DNA of 64,000 nucleotides, taken from contig NZ_LZIJ01000073.1 of assembly GCF_001667115.1 (NCBI RefSeq), positions 30,296-94,295 on the forward strand, written 5' to 3'. Below the pieces are notes generated by a model. It had not been told where the DNA came from. It did no database searches and worked only from the letters and a program-made list of their open reading frames with translations. The DNA is from Mycobacterium sp. 852002-51163_SCH5372311 (GTDB lineage Bacteria; Actinomycetota; Actinomycetes; Mycobacteriales; Mycobacteriaceae). The translations under genes were made by a program, and so were the position numbers. Shown in pieces: positions 24,776-34,425 of the stretch (position 1 is its first letter; every line of letters begins with the position of its first letter).

Positions 24776-27580
24776 TTGCCTGACCCGAGTACCGGAGGCC
24801 AGACGGGCACTACTAGCGGCCGAAATGGGAGCCCACGGCGACTTGTCATTGTCGAGTCGCCGACCAAGGCGCGCAAACTAGCCGGCTACCTGGGCTCGTC
24901 TTACATCGTCGAGTCCTCTCGAGGGCACATCCGCGATCTGCCACGAGCCGCGGCCGACGTGCCCGCGAAGTTCAAGTCGGAGCCGTGGGCCAGGCTCGGC
25001 GTCAACGTCGACGCCGACTTCGAACCCCTCTACATCATCAGCCCGGAGAAGAAGAGCACCGTCAGCGAGCTGAGGGGCCTCCTCAAGAGCGTCGACGAGC
25101 TGTATCTGGCCACAGATGGCGACCGCGAGGGCGAAGCGATCGCGTGGCACCTGTTGGAGACGCTGAAACCGCGCATACCGGTCAAGCGGATGGTTTTCCA
25201 CGAGATCACCGAGCCGGCCATCCTCGAGGCCGCCCAAAACCCCCGCGACCTGGACATCGACCTGGTCGACGCGCAGGAGACCCGCCGCATCCTGGACCGG
25301 CTGTACGGCTATGAGGTCAGCCCGGTGCTGTGGAAGAAGGTTGCGCCCAAGCTGTCGGCGGGCCGGGTCCAGTCGGTGGCCACCCGCATCATCGTGCAGC
25401 GCGAACGCGACCGCATGGCGTTCCGCAGCGCCTCCTACTGGGACATTCTGGCCAAGCTGGATGCCAGCGTGTCCGACCCGGAGGCGCAGCCGCCCACTTT
25501 CAACGCCCGGCTGACCAATGTGGACGGCCTGCGCGTGGCCACCGGTCGCGATTTCGACTCGCAAGGCGTATTACGCAAGGCCGACGAAGTGGTGGTGCTG
25601 GACGAGGCGCGCGCGACTGAGCTGGCCGCCGGTTTGCGCGGCGCGCAGCTGACCGTGGCGTCGGCGGAGGAGAAGCCCTACACCCGCCGCCCGTATCCGC
25701 CGTTCATGACGTCGACGCTGCAGCAGGAAGCGGGTCGCAAGCTGCGGTTCTCCGCGGAGCGGACGATGAGCATCGCTCAGCGGCTCTACGAGAACGGCTA
25801 CATCACCTACATGCGTACCGACTCGACCACGCTGTCGGAGTCGGCTATCAACGCGGCGCGTACCCAGGCGCGTCAGCTCTATGGCGCGGAGTACGTGTCC
25901 CCGTCGCCGCGTCAGTACACCCGCAAGGTGAAGAACGCGCAGGAGGCGCACGAGGGCATCCGGCCCGCCGGCGAGACGTTCGCCACCCCGGACGCGGTAC
26001 GGCGTGAACTGGACGGCGACGAATTCCGGCTCTACGAGCTGATCTGGCAGCGCACCGTGGCCTCGCAGATGGCCGACGCGCGCGGCACCACCCTGAGCCT
26101 TCGGATCGAAGGCCGGTCGGGTGAACAGTCAGTGGTGTTTTCCGCATCTGGGCGCACGCTCACCTTCCCCGGGTTCCTCAAGGCCTACGTCGAGACAGTG
26201 GACGAACTGGCCGGCGGCGAGGCCGACGACGCCGAGCGCCGGCTGCCGCACCTCACCCGCGGCCAGCGGCTGGACGCGGTCGAGCTGACCCCGGACGGAC
26301 ACGCCACCAATCCGCCGGCGCGGTACACCGAGGCTTCGCTGGTCAAAGCGCTCGAGGAGCTGGGTATCGGGCGCCCGTCGACGTATTCGTCGATCATCAA
26401 GACCATCCAGGACCGGGGCTACGTGTTCAAAAAGGGCAGTGCCCTGGTGCCGTCGTGGGTGGCGTTCGCGGTGACTGGCCTCTTGGAGCAGCATTTCGGC
26501 CGGCTCGTCGACTACGACTTCACCGCGGCAATGGAAGACGAACTCGACGAGATAGCCAACGGGCACGAGCGACGCACCAACTGGCTCAACAACTTCTACT
26601 TCGGCGGGGACCACGGGGTGCCCGATTCGGTGGCCCGCTCGGGTGGCCTCAAGAAACTTGTCGGCGTCAACCTCGAAGGCATCGACGCTCGAGAAGTCAA
26701 CTCCATCAAGCTGTTTGACGACGCGCAGGGTCGGCCCATCTATGTTCGGGTGGGCAAGAACGGGCCTTACCTGGAACGCCTGGTGACCAACGACGACGGC
26801 GAGCCCACGCCGCAGCGCGCCAACCTGAGCGATTCGATCACCCCTGACGAGCTGACGCTCGAAATCGCCGAAGAGCTGTTCGCCACCCCGCAAGAGGGGC
26901 GCGTGCTGGGTGTGGACCCGGCCACCGGCCACGAGATCGTCGCCAAAGACGGCCGGTACGGGCCTTACGTGACCGAGATCCTGCCCGAGCGCCCGGACGA
27001 CGGTGACGAAGGCAACCAGGGCGCGAAGAAGGGCAAAAAACCGACCGGACCGAAACCGCGGACCGGTTCGCTGCTGCGCAGCATGGACCTGCAGACCGTG
27101 ACGCTCGAGGACGCATTGAAGCTGCTTTCGCTGCCCCGGGTGGTCGGTGTGGACCCTGCTTCGGGCGAGGAGATCACCGCGCAGAACGGGCGCTATGGCC
27201 CATACCTGAAGCGCGGCACCGATTCCCGGTCGCTGTCAACCGAAGACCAGATATTCACCATCACTCTCGACGAAGCGCTGAAGATCTACGCCGAGCCGAA
27301 ACGTTCCGGCCGGGCAAGCGCCTCAGCGCCGCCGCTGCGTGAGTTGGGCACCGATCCGGCGTCGGGCAAGCCAATGGTGATCAAGGACGGCAGGTTCGGA
27401 CCCTACGTCACCGACGGTGAGACCAACGCCAGCCTGCGCAAAGGCGATGACGTGCTGTCCATCACCGACGAGCGTGCCGCCGAACTGCTGGCCGACCGGC
27501 GCGCCCGCGGTCCCGCGAAGCGGCCGGCCAAACGGACCACCCGCAAGACGCCGGCAAAGAAAGCGGCCAAGCGCAGCTAG
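24776..27580 (+). CDS. topA: DNA topoisomerase I
   Basis: Type IA topoisomerase that relaxes negative supercoils, 934 residues, the same length as the M. tuberculosis enzyme. TOPRIM domain: LVIVESPTKARKL and ATDGDREGEAIAWHL. The active-site Tyr is residue 345 in YITYMRTDS. The C-terminal half contains repeated mycobacterial domains (for example LGTDPASGKPMVIKDGRFG) and a Lys/Arg-rich tail (KRTTRKTPAKKAAKRS) in place of zinc fingers. TTG start, since the expected N-terminal leader then precedes RRLVIVESPT. The stop shares CTAG with the convergent cyclase gene. Confidence 0.97.
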   Translation: MPDPSTGGQTGTTSGRNGSPRRLVIVESPTKARKLAGYLGSSYIVESSRGHIRDLPRAAADVPAKFKSEPWARLGVNVDADFEPLYIISPEKKSTVSELRGLLKSVDELYLATDGDREGEAIAWHLLETLKPRIPVKRMVFHEITEPAILEAAQNPRDLDIDLVDAQETRRILDRLYGYEVSPVLWKKVAPKLSAGRVQSVATRIIVQRERDRMAFRSASYWDILAKLDASVSDPEAQPPTFNARLTNVDGLRVATGRDFDSQGVLRKADEVVVLDEARATELAAGLRGAQLTVASAEEKPYTRRPYPPFMTSTLQQEAGRKLRFSAERTMSIAQRLYENGYITYMRTDSTTLSESAINAARTQARQLYGAEYVSPSPRQYTRKVKNAQEAHEGIRPAGETFATPDAVRRELDGDEFRLYELIWQRTVASQMADARGTTLSLRIEGRSGEQSVVFSASGRTLTFPGFLKAYVETVDELAGGEADDAERRLPHLTRGQRLDAVELTPDGHATNPPARYTEASLVKALEELGIGRPSTYSSIIKTIQDRGYVFKKGSALVPSWVAFAVTGLLEQHFGRLVDYDFTAAMEDELDEIANGHERRTNWLNNFYFGGDHGVPDSVARSGGLKKLVGVNLEGIDAREVNSIKLFDDAQGRPIYVRVGKNGPYLERLVTNDDGEPTPQRANLSDSITPDELTLEIAEELFATPQEGRVLGVDPATGHEIVAKDGRYGPYVTEILPERPDDGDEGNQGAKKGKKPTGPKPRTGSLLRSMDLQTVTLEDALKLLSLPRVVGVDPASGEEITAQNGRYGPYLKRGTDSRSLSTEDQIFTITLDEALKIYAEPKRSGRASASAPPLRELGTDPASGKPMVIKDGRFGPYVTDGETNASLRKGDDVLSITDERAAELLADRRARGPAKRPAKRTTRKTPAKKAAKRS

Positions 27581-29205
27581 TCGGTAGCGCGAGCAGACGT
27601 CTTCTCGGCAGCGGCCGTCTCGGCGTGGGCAGTCGACACCTCATCTGGATCCGCAAGATTCAGCGGGCGCGCCAGCTGAGTCGGCGCGGCGCGGCCGCGC
27701 AGCTCGACGACTTCGCCCACATCCCAGCACAGGGCCTCGGCGTCGAGCGCGCCACTGACCGCGATCGCCGACGCCAGCACATGGCCTTCCTCGAGTTTGG
27801 CGAGCTCGGTGAGCCGCGCGGCCTCGTTGACCGGGTCACCGATCACGGTGTACTCGAAGCGCGCTTGGGCGCCGATATGGCCTGCGATCGCCCGGCCGGC
27901 CGACACCCCGATGCCGAACTCGGCGGAACCCAGCACCGGTAGCAGTTCGTCGTGCAGCTCACGCGCTGCGGCCAGCGCCGCGCCGGCGCCGTCGGGATGT
28001 TCGATCGGCGCGCCGAAAATCGCCAGCGCGGCGTCGCCCTGGAACTTGTTGACGAATCCGCCGTGCCGCCCGACCGTGTCCACCACCACGCGGAAGAACT
28101 CGTTGAGCAGGTGGACCACCTCGGCCGGCGGCTTGGTCGCGGCCAGCTGGGTGGAGCCGACCAGGTCGACGAAAAGCACCGCGACGTCGCGCTCCCGCCC
28201 GCCCAGCTCGGTACCGCGCTCCAGGGCCCGCCGGGCCACGTCCTCGCCGACATAGCGGCCGAACAGGTCACGCAGCCGCTGCCGCTCGGACAGGTCGCGC
28301 ACCATGTCGTTGAAGCCGGCCTGCAGCAGGCCCAGCTCGCTGGCGTCGTAGATCTGCATGTGGGCGTTGTAGTTGCCGCGCTGGACCTCGGACAGTGCCC
28401 AGCGCAGCTGACGCAGCGGGTCGGCGATCGACATCGCCACCAGCAAGGTGCTGACCAGGCCGATGCCCAGCGCCGCCAAAGCCAGCAACAGGATGGGATC
28501 GAACAGCTTCTCGGGTGAGGCCCGCAGCAAGGAAGCCTTGTCGGCGACCACGGCAAGCACGATGGTCAGCAGCGGCACGCCGGTGGACAGAATCCAGGCC
28601 AGCATCAGCCGCAGGATGACGCCGGGGGCCTGGACGTTTTCCGGCACGCCGCTGCGCAGGGCCGCGACCGCCACCGGCCGCAGCACCCGCTCGGACTGCA
28701 GGTAGCCGATGATCGCGGTCGCGGTGGCGCCCAGGGCGGTGGCGACAGCGACGACGGGCGCGGCGTATCTGGCGACCGACCAGCTGGCGATGATGAATAT
28801 CGCCCCGCCGATGGCCCACGACCCCATGCTGATCAGCGTGCGGTAGAAGGGCATCCGCAGCGCGCGGCTGCGCGCCACTTCGGTATCGGCCGGGTCGGAC
28901 TCGGCGAGCAGGTTGTCGCGGCGCTGCCAGCGGAAAACCGGCATCAGCAGTTTCACGTTCACCACGAAGCCGGCGAGAAAGACGGCGACCAGTGACGTGA
29001 CGACGATGACTAGGTTCCGCAGTGGCAGGTCCTGCAATTCGACCCGGTCCTGGGGCGGCAGGCCGTAGCGCAGGAAGCCGAGCACGAAAAGGGCGCCGAT
29101 GATATCGGCTTGCAGCATGCTGAGCGAAAACACCGGCCACGGGGTGCGCACCACCCACCGGACGAACCCACTAATCCGCCCGGGCAATGCCGCCTGGGTT
29201 GCCAC
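27577..29205 (-). CDS. Membrane adenylate cyclase with HAMP domain (Rv3645-like)
   Basis: Makes cAMP from ATP. The N-terminal half has six predicted membrane helices, then a HAMP linker (ADPLRQLRWALSEVQRGNYN) and a class III cyclase domain. Metal-binding Asp residues are in VLFVDLVGST and KFQGDAALAIFG, and the transition-state region VIGDPVNEAARL is intact. M. tuberculosis Rv3645 is a major cyclase linked to fatty-acid response and drug tolerance (known). GTG at 29205 is chosen because TACGGT lies six bases upstream; an in-frame GTG at 29253 is the alternative. It converges on topA with overlapping stop codons. Confidence 0.93.
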   Translation of the reverse strand: MATQAALPGRISGFVRWVVRTPWPVFSLSMLQADIIGALFVLGFLRYGLPPQDRVELQDLPLRNLVIVVTSLVAVFLAGFVVNVKLLMPVFRWQRRDNLLAESDPADTEVARSRALRMPFYRTLISMGSWAIGGAIFIIASWSVARYAAPVVAVATALGATATAIIGYLQSERVLRPVAVAALRSGVPENVQAPGVILRLMLAWILSTGVPLLTIVLAVVADKASLLRASPEKLFDPILLLALAALGIGLVSTLLVAMSIADPLRQLRWALSEVQRGNYNAHMQIYDASELGLLQAGFNDMVRDLSERQRLRDLFGRYVGEDVARRALERGTELGGRERDVAVLFVDLVGSTQLAATKPPAEVVHLLNEFFRVVVDTVGRHGGFVNKFQGDAALAIFGAPIEHPDGAGAALAAARELHDELLPVLGSAEFGIGVSAGRAIAGHIGAQARFEYTVIGDPVNEAARLTELAKLEEGHVLASAIAVSGALDAEALCWDVGEVVELRGRAAPTQLARPLNLADPDEVSTAHAETAAAEKTSARATD

Positions 29206-29211
29206 GGATCC

Positions 29212-29217
29212 ACCGTA
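29212..29217 (-). promoter_or_regulatory. -10 element of the leaderless cyclase transcript
   Basis: TACGGT on the reverse strand followed by six bases (GGATCC) and GTG. Confidence 0.5.
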
Positions 29218-29356
29218 TCGGTCGGCGGCGACTTGTCGGAAACTTAAATCCACCCCGCAAGTCGCCCGCTGTTGGCGAAAGATGCCGAAAGATCACGGAA
29301 TTGTCGCGAAATGGTGGCCGATCGGTATCTGTCATCCGGTCTCACTACTGTTGCCG

Positions 29357-30577
29357 ATGATGTCCGGAGTGTTTACGCGGCTGGTAGGTCAGGAGGCGGT
29401 GGAAGCCGAGCTGCTCGCCGCCGCGCGCGCGGCCCGTGGTGATTCGACTCACAGCTCCGCGGGCGACGGGAATCTGACACATGCGTGGCTCATCACCGGC
29501 CCGCCGGGGTCGGGGCGCTCGGTCGCGGCGCTGTGCTTCGCGGCTGCGCTGCAATGCACTGGGGATGGGGAGCCCGGATGCGGGCGTTGCCGGGCGTGCA
29601 CGACGACAATGGCCGGCACCCACGCCGACGTCCGGCGTGTCATACCCGAAGGCCTGTCCATCGGCGTGGACGATATGCGTGCCATCGTGCAGATTGCCTC
29701 GCGCCGCCCGACCACCGGGCGCCGGCAGATCGTGGTGATCGAGGACGCCGACCGGTTGACCGAAGGTGCCGCGAACGCACTGCTCAAGGTTGTGGAGGAG
29801 CCCCCGCCGTCGACCGTGTTCCTGCTGTGCGCACCCTCGGTCGACCCGGAGGACATCGCGGTCACGCTGCGGTCTCGGTGCAGGCATGTCGCGCTGGTGA
29901 CGCCGTCGGCCGCGGCGATCGCGCGGGTCCTGGTAGAAAGCGACGGGCTGGACGCCAATACCGCGCACTGGGCGGCGTCGGTGTGCGGTGGCCATGTGGG
30001 CCGGGCGCGCCGGCTGGCCACCGACCCTGAGGCGCGTCAGCGACGCGAGCGGGCGCTGGGACTGGTGCGGGACGCCGCCGTGCCGTCACGGGCTTATGCG
30101 GCCGCCGAAGAGCTGGTCGCCGCGGCCGAAGCCGAGGCGATAGCCCTGACCGCCGATCGCGCAGAAGCCGAAACCGAGGAACTGCGAACGGCTCTCGGGG
30201 CGGGCGGCACCGGAAAGGGCGCCGCGTCAGCGCTGCGCGGTGCCACCGGGGCGATCAAGGATCTCGAGCGACGGCAGAAGTCACGACAGACGCGGGCGTC
30301 GCGTGACGCGCTGGATCGGGCGCTGGTGGACTTGGCGACTTACTTCCGGGACGCGTTGGTGATCGCGACTCGGCCTGCCGGGCAAGCCGGCGGCGTGCGG
30401 CCCAACCACCCCGATATGGCCGACCGGGTGGCGGCCCTGGGGGCCCACGCCCCGCCGGAACGACTGTTGCGCTGCATCGAAGCGGTGCTGGAATGCCGGG
30501 AAGCGCTGGCCGTCAACGTCAAACCCAAGTTCGCGGTCGACGCCATGGTCGCCAGCATCGGCCAGGAACTTGGGTGA
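29357..30577 (+). CDS. holB: DNA polymerase III delta' subunit
   Basis: Clamp-loader subunit, 406 residues. The Walker A-like loop reads GPPGSGRSVAA with Arg in place of Lys, as expected for a delta' subunit that does not hydrolyse ATP. The zinc module has four Cys in CTGDGEPGCGRCRAC. The AAA+ sensor region ALLKVVEEPPPSTVFLLCA is typical. Two ATG codons in tandem could serve as start, and TACTGT five or eight bases before them suggests a leaderless mRNA. The homologue is Rv3644c. The tRNA-Thr gene follows. Confidence 0.93.
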   Translation: MMSGVFTRLVGQEAVEAELLAAARAARGDSTHSSAGDGNLTHAWLITGPPGSGRSVAALCFAAALQCTGDGEPGCGRCRACTTTMAGTHADVRRVIPEGLSIGVDDMRAIVQIASRRPTTGRRQIVVIEDADRLTEGAANALLKVVEEPPPSTVFLLCAPSVDPEDIAVTLRSRCRHVALVTPSAAAIARVLVESDGLDANTAHWAASVCGGHVGRARRLATDPEARQRRERALGLVRDAAVPSRAYAAAEELVAAAEAEAIALTADRAEAETEELRTALGAGGTGKGAASALRGATGAIKDLERRQKSRQTRASRDALDRALVDLATYFRDALVIATRPAGQAGGVRPNHPDMADRVAALGAHAPPERLLRCIEAVLECREALAVNVKPKFAVDAMVASIGQELG

Positions 30578-30621
30578 GTCAGCCCGCCTGCCGTAGACTC
30601 GTGCCGCCCGCGTGAGGGCAT

Positions 30622-30694
30622 GCCGCCTTAGCTCAGTCGGTAGAGCGATTCACTCGTAATGAATAGGTCAGGAGTTCGATTCTCCTAGGCGGCT
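30622..30694 (+). tRNA. thrT: tRNA-Thr (anticodon CGT)
   Basis: A 73-nt cloverleaf: acceptor GCCGCCT pairs with AGGCGGC, D-arm AGCTCAGTCGGTAGAGC, anticodon stem ATTCA/TGAAT with loop CTCGTAA (anticodon CGT, codon ACG), T-arm with GTTCGATTC, discriminator T. CCA is not encoded. An accessory block begins directly downstream. Confidence 0.96.
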
Positions 30695-30778
30695 CTCACT
30701 TTTTGTGGGCGTTGGCGATGCGTCCACGGCGTGAAAGTGCGAGTGCGCCACGCCATCAGCGCTGAGTCAACTGACCGC

Positions 30779-32911
30779 TCAGACCAGCTCGGCGAGCATC
30801 GCGGCGGCGCGCGCCGCACCTTCGGTCTCGACCGGCCGGAAGTGCGTCTGGGCGCCCAGTTCGTCGATGATCGCGGCGGCAAGCCGGTCGGGGTCCGACG
30901 CGTCCGCGTAGCGCATCGCCCGTCCGGCGCCATAGCGATCAAGTCGATGCCGCACGTGGATGTTCTGCTCGAAGTGGTGTTCCAGCGGCACATAGATGAA
31001 CGGTGTGCCGGCAGCGGTCAGCTCCATGCAGGTGCTCAGACCACCCTGCACGACGGCCAGATCGCACGCCGCGAGGTAATCGGTGAGATCGGGTACGAAC
31101 CCGCACACTTGCACGCAGGGGCGCCGCGGGACGGAAGCGGGGTCGATACGCGGTCCGGTGACCACCAGAAAATGCAGTGCGGCTTCCCGTCGCTGCGCGA
31201 TGGCGGCCACGTCCAGCACCTTGCGCAGCAGGGCCTCGCCCACCGCCGTGCCGCCCACCGTGACGACACACAATCGATCGTCCGGACCGAGCCGCAGCTT
31301 GCGGCGGACCGCGGCCCGTTCGGCCGCCGACGCCGGCATCCGCTCCATCACGTAGCCACTGAACTGGAAGTTCTCCTCGGTCCATGCGCGGATCTCCGGC
31401 AGCCCCGGCCCGAATTTCTCCGGCACCACGTCGTCGGGGTTACCGACGAACACCGACAAGTCCCGCACCGCCGGAAGGCGCGCCCGATGTTCGAGCATCT
31501 CGGCGTTGTAGTCGGCGGTAAGCGCTGCCTCGCGCGGGCCGCCGTCGGGCATCGGCAGCCAGCCGACGAAATCGGTGAGCCAGGCGAACGGGAATTTCTT
31601 CAGTCCGGGGTTCTCGTGCAGGAAGTAGTCGACCTCCCAGGCTTCGTCCGCGATCACCAGATCGGGTGCCTCGTCGCGAACGATCTCGCTGAACAACATG
31701 AAGTTGGCGACCATGATCTCGTCCATTCGCCGGATCGCCTCGAACGCATGCAGGTCGTGTTCGCCGGCCTCGGCCTCGAGGTGCCGCGATTCGCCGAGCA
31801 GATACCGGGCGGCCGGGTGCACACGCTCCCCGGCCATCTCGAGGATTCTGGTCACCGGATGCTGCGTCAGCCAGCTTACGTCGAGATCCGAACGAGCCCT
31901 TTGTAATTCGTTGACGATCGCCAAGTCGCGGCGGGCGTGGCCCAGCCCGATCGGCGAGGACAGGTAGAGCACCTGGCGTCGTCGGCGCATCGGGCGGGCC
32001 CGGTGTTTCGGTGGTCCGGACGGCGTGGTCACCGACTCGACGAACTCGCGGATCAATGTGTTGATTTGCACCGGTTTTCGTCCCGGCAGGCCGTGGCCAC
32101 CGCCTTCGAACAACGTCAGCGAGCCGCCGGTGAGCCGCGCCAGCTCTTCGCCCACCTGCCAGCGGCGGACACGATCGTCGGTGCCGTGCACAACGTGCAC
32201 CGGGCAACGCACCCGGGCCGCAAGCTGTTCCATCGATTCGGCCGGTGGCCCGTCCAGATGAAGGCGGGCGGTGGTGGTGTCGATCAGCGTCTGAGCATCG
32301 GTTGTCATCGACCACCGCATGCTGTCTTCGATCTGTTTGGTGGAATGTGGCTCGGAATTGAGCTGGCGGAAAAAGAATTCGCGGAAATCGGCGTCGTCGT
32401 GTTGCCAATGCATGCGGTTGTACTTCTGCCAGCCGCGCGGATTTGCCGGCTGCGACAGCCAGCGCTCCAGCTCGCGTGCGGGGTTGGCGACTTTGAAGCC
32501 ACAAGCCGCGCCGATGGCAAAGATGCCCTGAACGCGTTCGGGGTGGCGGGCCGCGACATGCACGGCCCATGTTGCGCCGCACGAGAATCCAACCAAGACC
32601 GCACGATCCGTCGACGTCGCGTCGAGCACGGCGACGGCGTCGGCGGCGAACTCGGTGTCGAGATAGGCCGCGGTGCCGCGCGGTCGACCGGACTGCCCGC
32701 AGCCGCGGCCGTCGAACGTGATGACCCGGAAATGCCGGGACAGGAACGGAACCTGCGCCTTCCAGAACCGGGAGTCCACGATCGACCACGTCGGCAACAG
32801 CAGCACGGTGACCGGCCCTTCGCCGTAAATGTCGTAGTGCAGCGAAACGCCCTCGCGCACCGCGTTACCCGACGTGTCCGGTGGACGGGCCCGCTGCTGC
32901 TCGGCCCTCAT
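30779..32911 (-). CDS. Alpha/beta-hydrolase fused to a GT-B glycosyltransferase
   Basis: A two-domain protein of 710 residues. Residues 1-290 form an alpha/beta-hydrolase: GRGCGQS, nucleophile elbow VGFSCGATW (Ser), acid in HGTDDRV, and His in GGGHGLPG. After a basic linker (RARPMRRRRQ) residues 310-710 resemble MurG/UGT GT-B enzymes: LSSPIGLGHARRD at the start, and VVQGGLSTCMELTAAGTPF with PLEHHFEQN as the nucleotide-sugar site. It may process and glycosylate the same small molecule or lipid (inference). ATG at 32911 is chosen because it avoids overlap with the upstream methyltransferase. The substrate is unknown. Confidence 0.87.
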   Translation of the reverse strand: MRAEQQRARPPDTSGNAVREGVSLHYDIYGEGPVTVLLLPTWSIVDSRFWKAQVPFLSRHFRVITFDGRGCGQSGRPRGTAAYLDTEFAADAVAVLDATSTDRAVLVGFSCGATWAVHVAARHPERVQGIFAIGAACGFKVANPARELERWLSQPANPRGWQKYNRMHWQHDDADFREFFFRQLNSEPHSTKQIEDSMRWSMTTDAQTLIDTTTARLHLDGPPAESMEQLAARVRCPVHVVHGTDDRVRRWQVGEELARLTGGSLTLFEGGGHGLPGRKPVQINTLIREFVESVTTPSGPPKHRARPMRRRRQVLYLSSPIGLGHARRDLAIVNELQRARSDLDVSWLTQHPVTRILEMAGERVHPAARYLLGESRHLEAEAGEHDLHAFEAIRRMDEIMVANFMLFSEIVRDEAPDLVIADEAWEVDYFLHENPGLKKFPFAWLTDFVGWLPMPDGGPREAALTADYNAEMLEHRARLPAVRDLSVFVGNPDDVVPEKFGPGLPEIRAWTEENFQFSGYVMERMPASAAERAAVRRKLRLGPDDRLCVVTVGGTAVGEALLRKVLDVAAIAQRREAALHFLVVTGPRIDPASVPRRPCVQVCGFVPDLTDYLAACDLAVVQGGLSTCMELTAAGTPFIYVPLEHHFEQNIHVRHRLDRYGAGRAMRYADASDPDRLAAAIIDELGAQTHFRPVETEGAARAAAMLAELV

Positions 32912-32960
32912 CTGCTCATCTTCGCGCGTTCGCCGGACGTCACGCCAGAGTGGCGTCCGG

Positions 32961-34046
32961 TTAGGGCCGAACCTCGAAGACATTGTTGAACGGAGTTTGG
33001 GCAGCCAGCCGGAATCGGCTGAAGCCCGCCGTCGTCACAACGTCCTTGATCCGCGCCGGACCCGCCTGGGTGCCCAACGCGAGTCCCACCGGCTGCGCCA
33101 AAGACGACGGTGTGCACAACAGGGTGGAGAACCCGTAGAAGGCCCGCCCGATCGGGTTCAGGTTGTCCTCGACGTGATCGCCGGCCGCCGGTTCGACGAT
33201 CATCCAGGTGCCGTCGTCGGCGATGACGTCGCGGACGTGGCGTGCGGCCCCGACCGGGTCGCCCATGTCGTGCAGGCAGTCGAACATAGTGACAAGGTCG
33301 TACGGGCCGCCGGGGAAGGACTGTGCCCCTACCGCTTCGAAGTCGACGTGCGCCTGCACGCCTAGCTCGGCGGCACGTGCGCGAGCCGTCGTGATCGACT
33401 CGGCGTGACCGTCGATCCCAAGGAAGGTTGTCGCCGGAAACGCCTGTGCCATCAGGATTGTCGACGCGCCGTGCCCACAGCCCACATCGGCGACCGTGGC
33501 GCCCGCGTTGAGTTTGTCGACCACGCCTTCGAGCGCCGGCAGCCACGCGTTTACCAGGTACGTGGCGTAGGTGGGACGGAAGAACCGCTCGCATCCGAGG
33601 TGCACGTCGGCGTTGTGATCGCCCCAGCCGACACCGTCACCCGTGCGGGCGACCTCGATGATTCTGCTTGCGTCGCTGATGGTTCCGTGCGCGGTCTGGA
33701 ACAGTCCGGTCACGAACGCCGGGCTGCTTTCGTCGGTCAGCGCGACCGCGTGCTCGGCCGGCAGTTGGTAACGCCCGGTAGCGGGGTCGTAGGCCACGAA
33801 CGATCCCGCCGCTTGGGCGTTGAGCCATTCACGGGCATAGTGCTCGTCGGTTTCGGTGCGTTCGGCGAGCTCGGCCGGGGTGGTGGGGCCGTGCTCCGCG
33901 AGGCTGCGGTAGTAGCCGAGGCGATCGCCCATCACCACCAGGGCGCAGTTCAGTGCCGCGCCGGCTTCTTCCACCGCGCGGAACACGAAGGCCATCAGCT
34001 TTTCCGGGTCGACCGCCGCCGCCTGAGTGTCATCGATTGCCGTCAT
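32961..34046 (-). CDS. Class I SAM-dependent methyltransferase (Rv2258c-like architecture)
   Basis: 361 residues. The N-terminal winged-helix dimerisation region (GDRLGYYRSLAEHGPTTPAE) resembles small-molecule O-methyltransferases. The SAM-binding motif I is TVADVGCGHGAST near residue 190, then FLGIDGHAES and VTMFDCLHDMGDP. AAGGAG precedes the ATG. It is the first gene of a unit with the hydrolase-glycosyltransferase, 49 bases apart, and divergent from the LuxR regulator. It may modify the same compound (inference). Confidence 0.88.
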   Translation of the reverse strand: MTAIDDTQAAAVDPEKLMAFVFRAVEEAGAALNCALVVMGDRLGYYRSLAEHGPTTPAELAERTETDEHYAREWLNAQAAGSFVAYDPATGRYQLPAEHAVALTDESSPAFVTGLFQTAHGTISDASRIIEVARTGDGVGWGDHNADVHLGCERFFRPTYATYLVNAWLPALEGVVDKLNAGATVADVGCGHGASTILMAQAFPATTFLGIDGHAESITTARARAAELGVQAHVDFEAVGAQSFPGGPYDLVTMFDCLHDMGDPVGAARHVRDVIADDGTWMIVEPAAGDHVEDNLNPIGRAFYGFSTLLCTPSSLAQPVGLALGTQAGPARIKDVVTTAGFSRFRLAAQTPFNNVFEVRP

Positions 34047-34324
34047 GAGTGCTCCTTTGTGTGAGGTGAACTCACAGTCGCACTGCAGGAGGCGCTAGCG
34101 AATCCGGTGCCCCACCTAGTCTGTCCGGGTGGTGTGCGGGCGGTTGTCTGTCGGTGATCTGCGCCCGGCTTAACGGCCCCTCTCGCTCTCGAGACTTAAT
34201 TAAGCCACTGCCACTCTGCCCGGCGTGTCGTGTGTGTGGTTTGAGTGTCGCGGGCGGATCACCGGGTAACGGTGATTCACGGCATCGAACCACCCAGGCA
34301 TCACGCCCAAAGCCCAGGCTTCAC

Positions 34325-34410
34325 GCCCGGCTTCGCCGCGCTCGCGTTCGTCGCGGGGTTGTTGGGCGGCGACCCGCTGCGCCCGGCTTCGCCGCGCTTG
34401 CGTTCGTCGC
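34325..34410. repeat. Direct 30-bp repeats, related to the ephA/ftsH palindromic repeat
   Basis: Two 30-bp copies beginning GCCCGGCTTCGCCGCGCT are separated by 26 bases. The segment GGCGACCCGCTGCGCCCGGC starting near 34368 closely matches the 54-bp repeat inside ephA (reverse strand). Confidence 0.6.
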
Positions 34411-34412
34411 CG

Positions 34413-34418
34413 TACGAT
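34413..34418 (+). promoter_or_regulatory. -10 element of the leaderless LuxR-gene transcript
   Basis: TACGAT followed by seven bases and ATG; no Shine-Dalgarno sequence. Confidence 0.5.
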
Positions 34419-34425
34419 CTCAGCC

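Larger units (their letters stand above)
34047..34425. promoter_or_regulatory. Divergent intergenic region with palindrome, direct repeats and a leaderless promoter
   Basis: 379 bases between the methyltransferase and LuxR genes without a credible ORF. It holds the 10-bp palindrome CTTAATTAAG (34195-34204), AT-rich against the GC-rich background and a candidate operator. It also holds a 30-bp direct repeat at 34325-34354 and 34381-34410 with one mismatch, and TACGAT at 34413-34418, seven bases before the LuxR-gene ATG. Confidence 0.6.
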
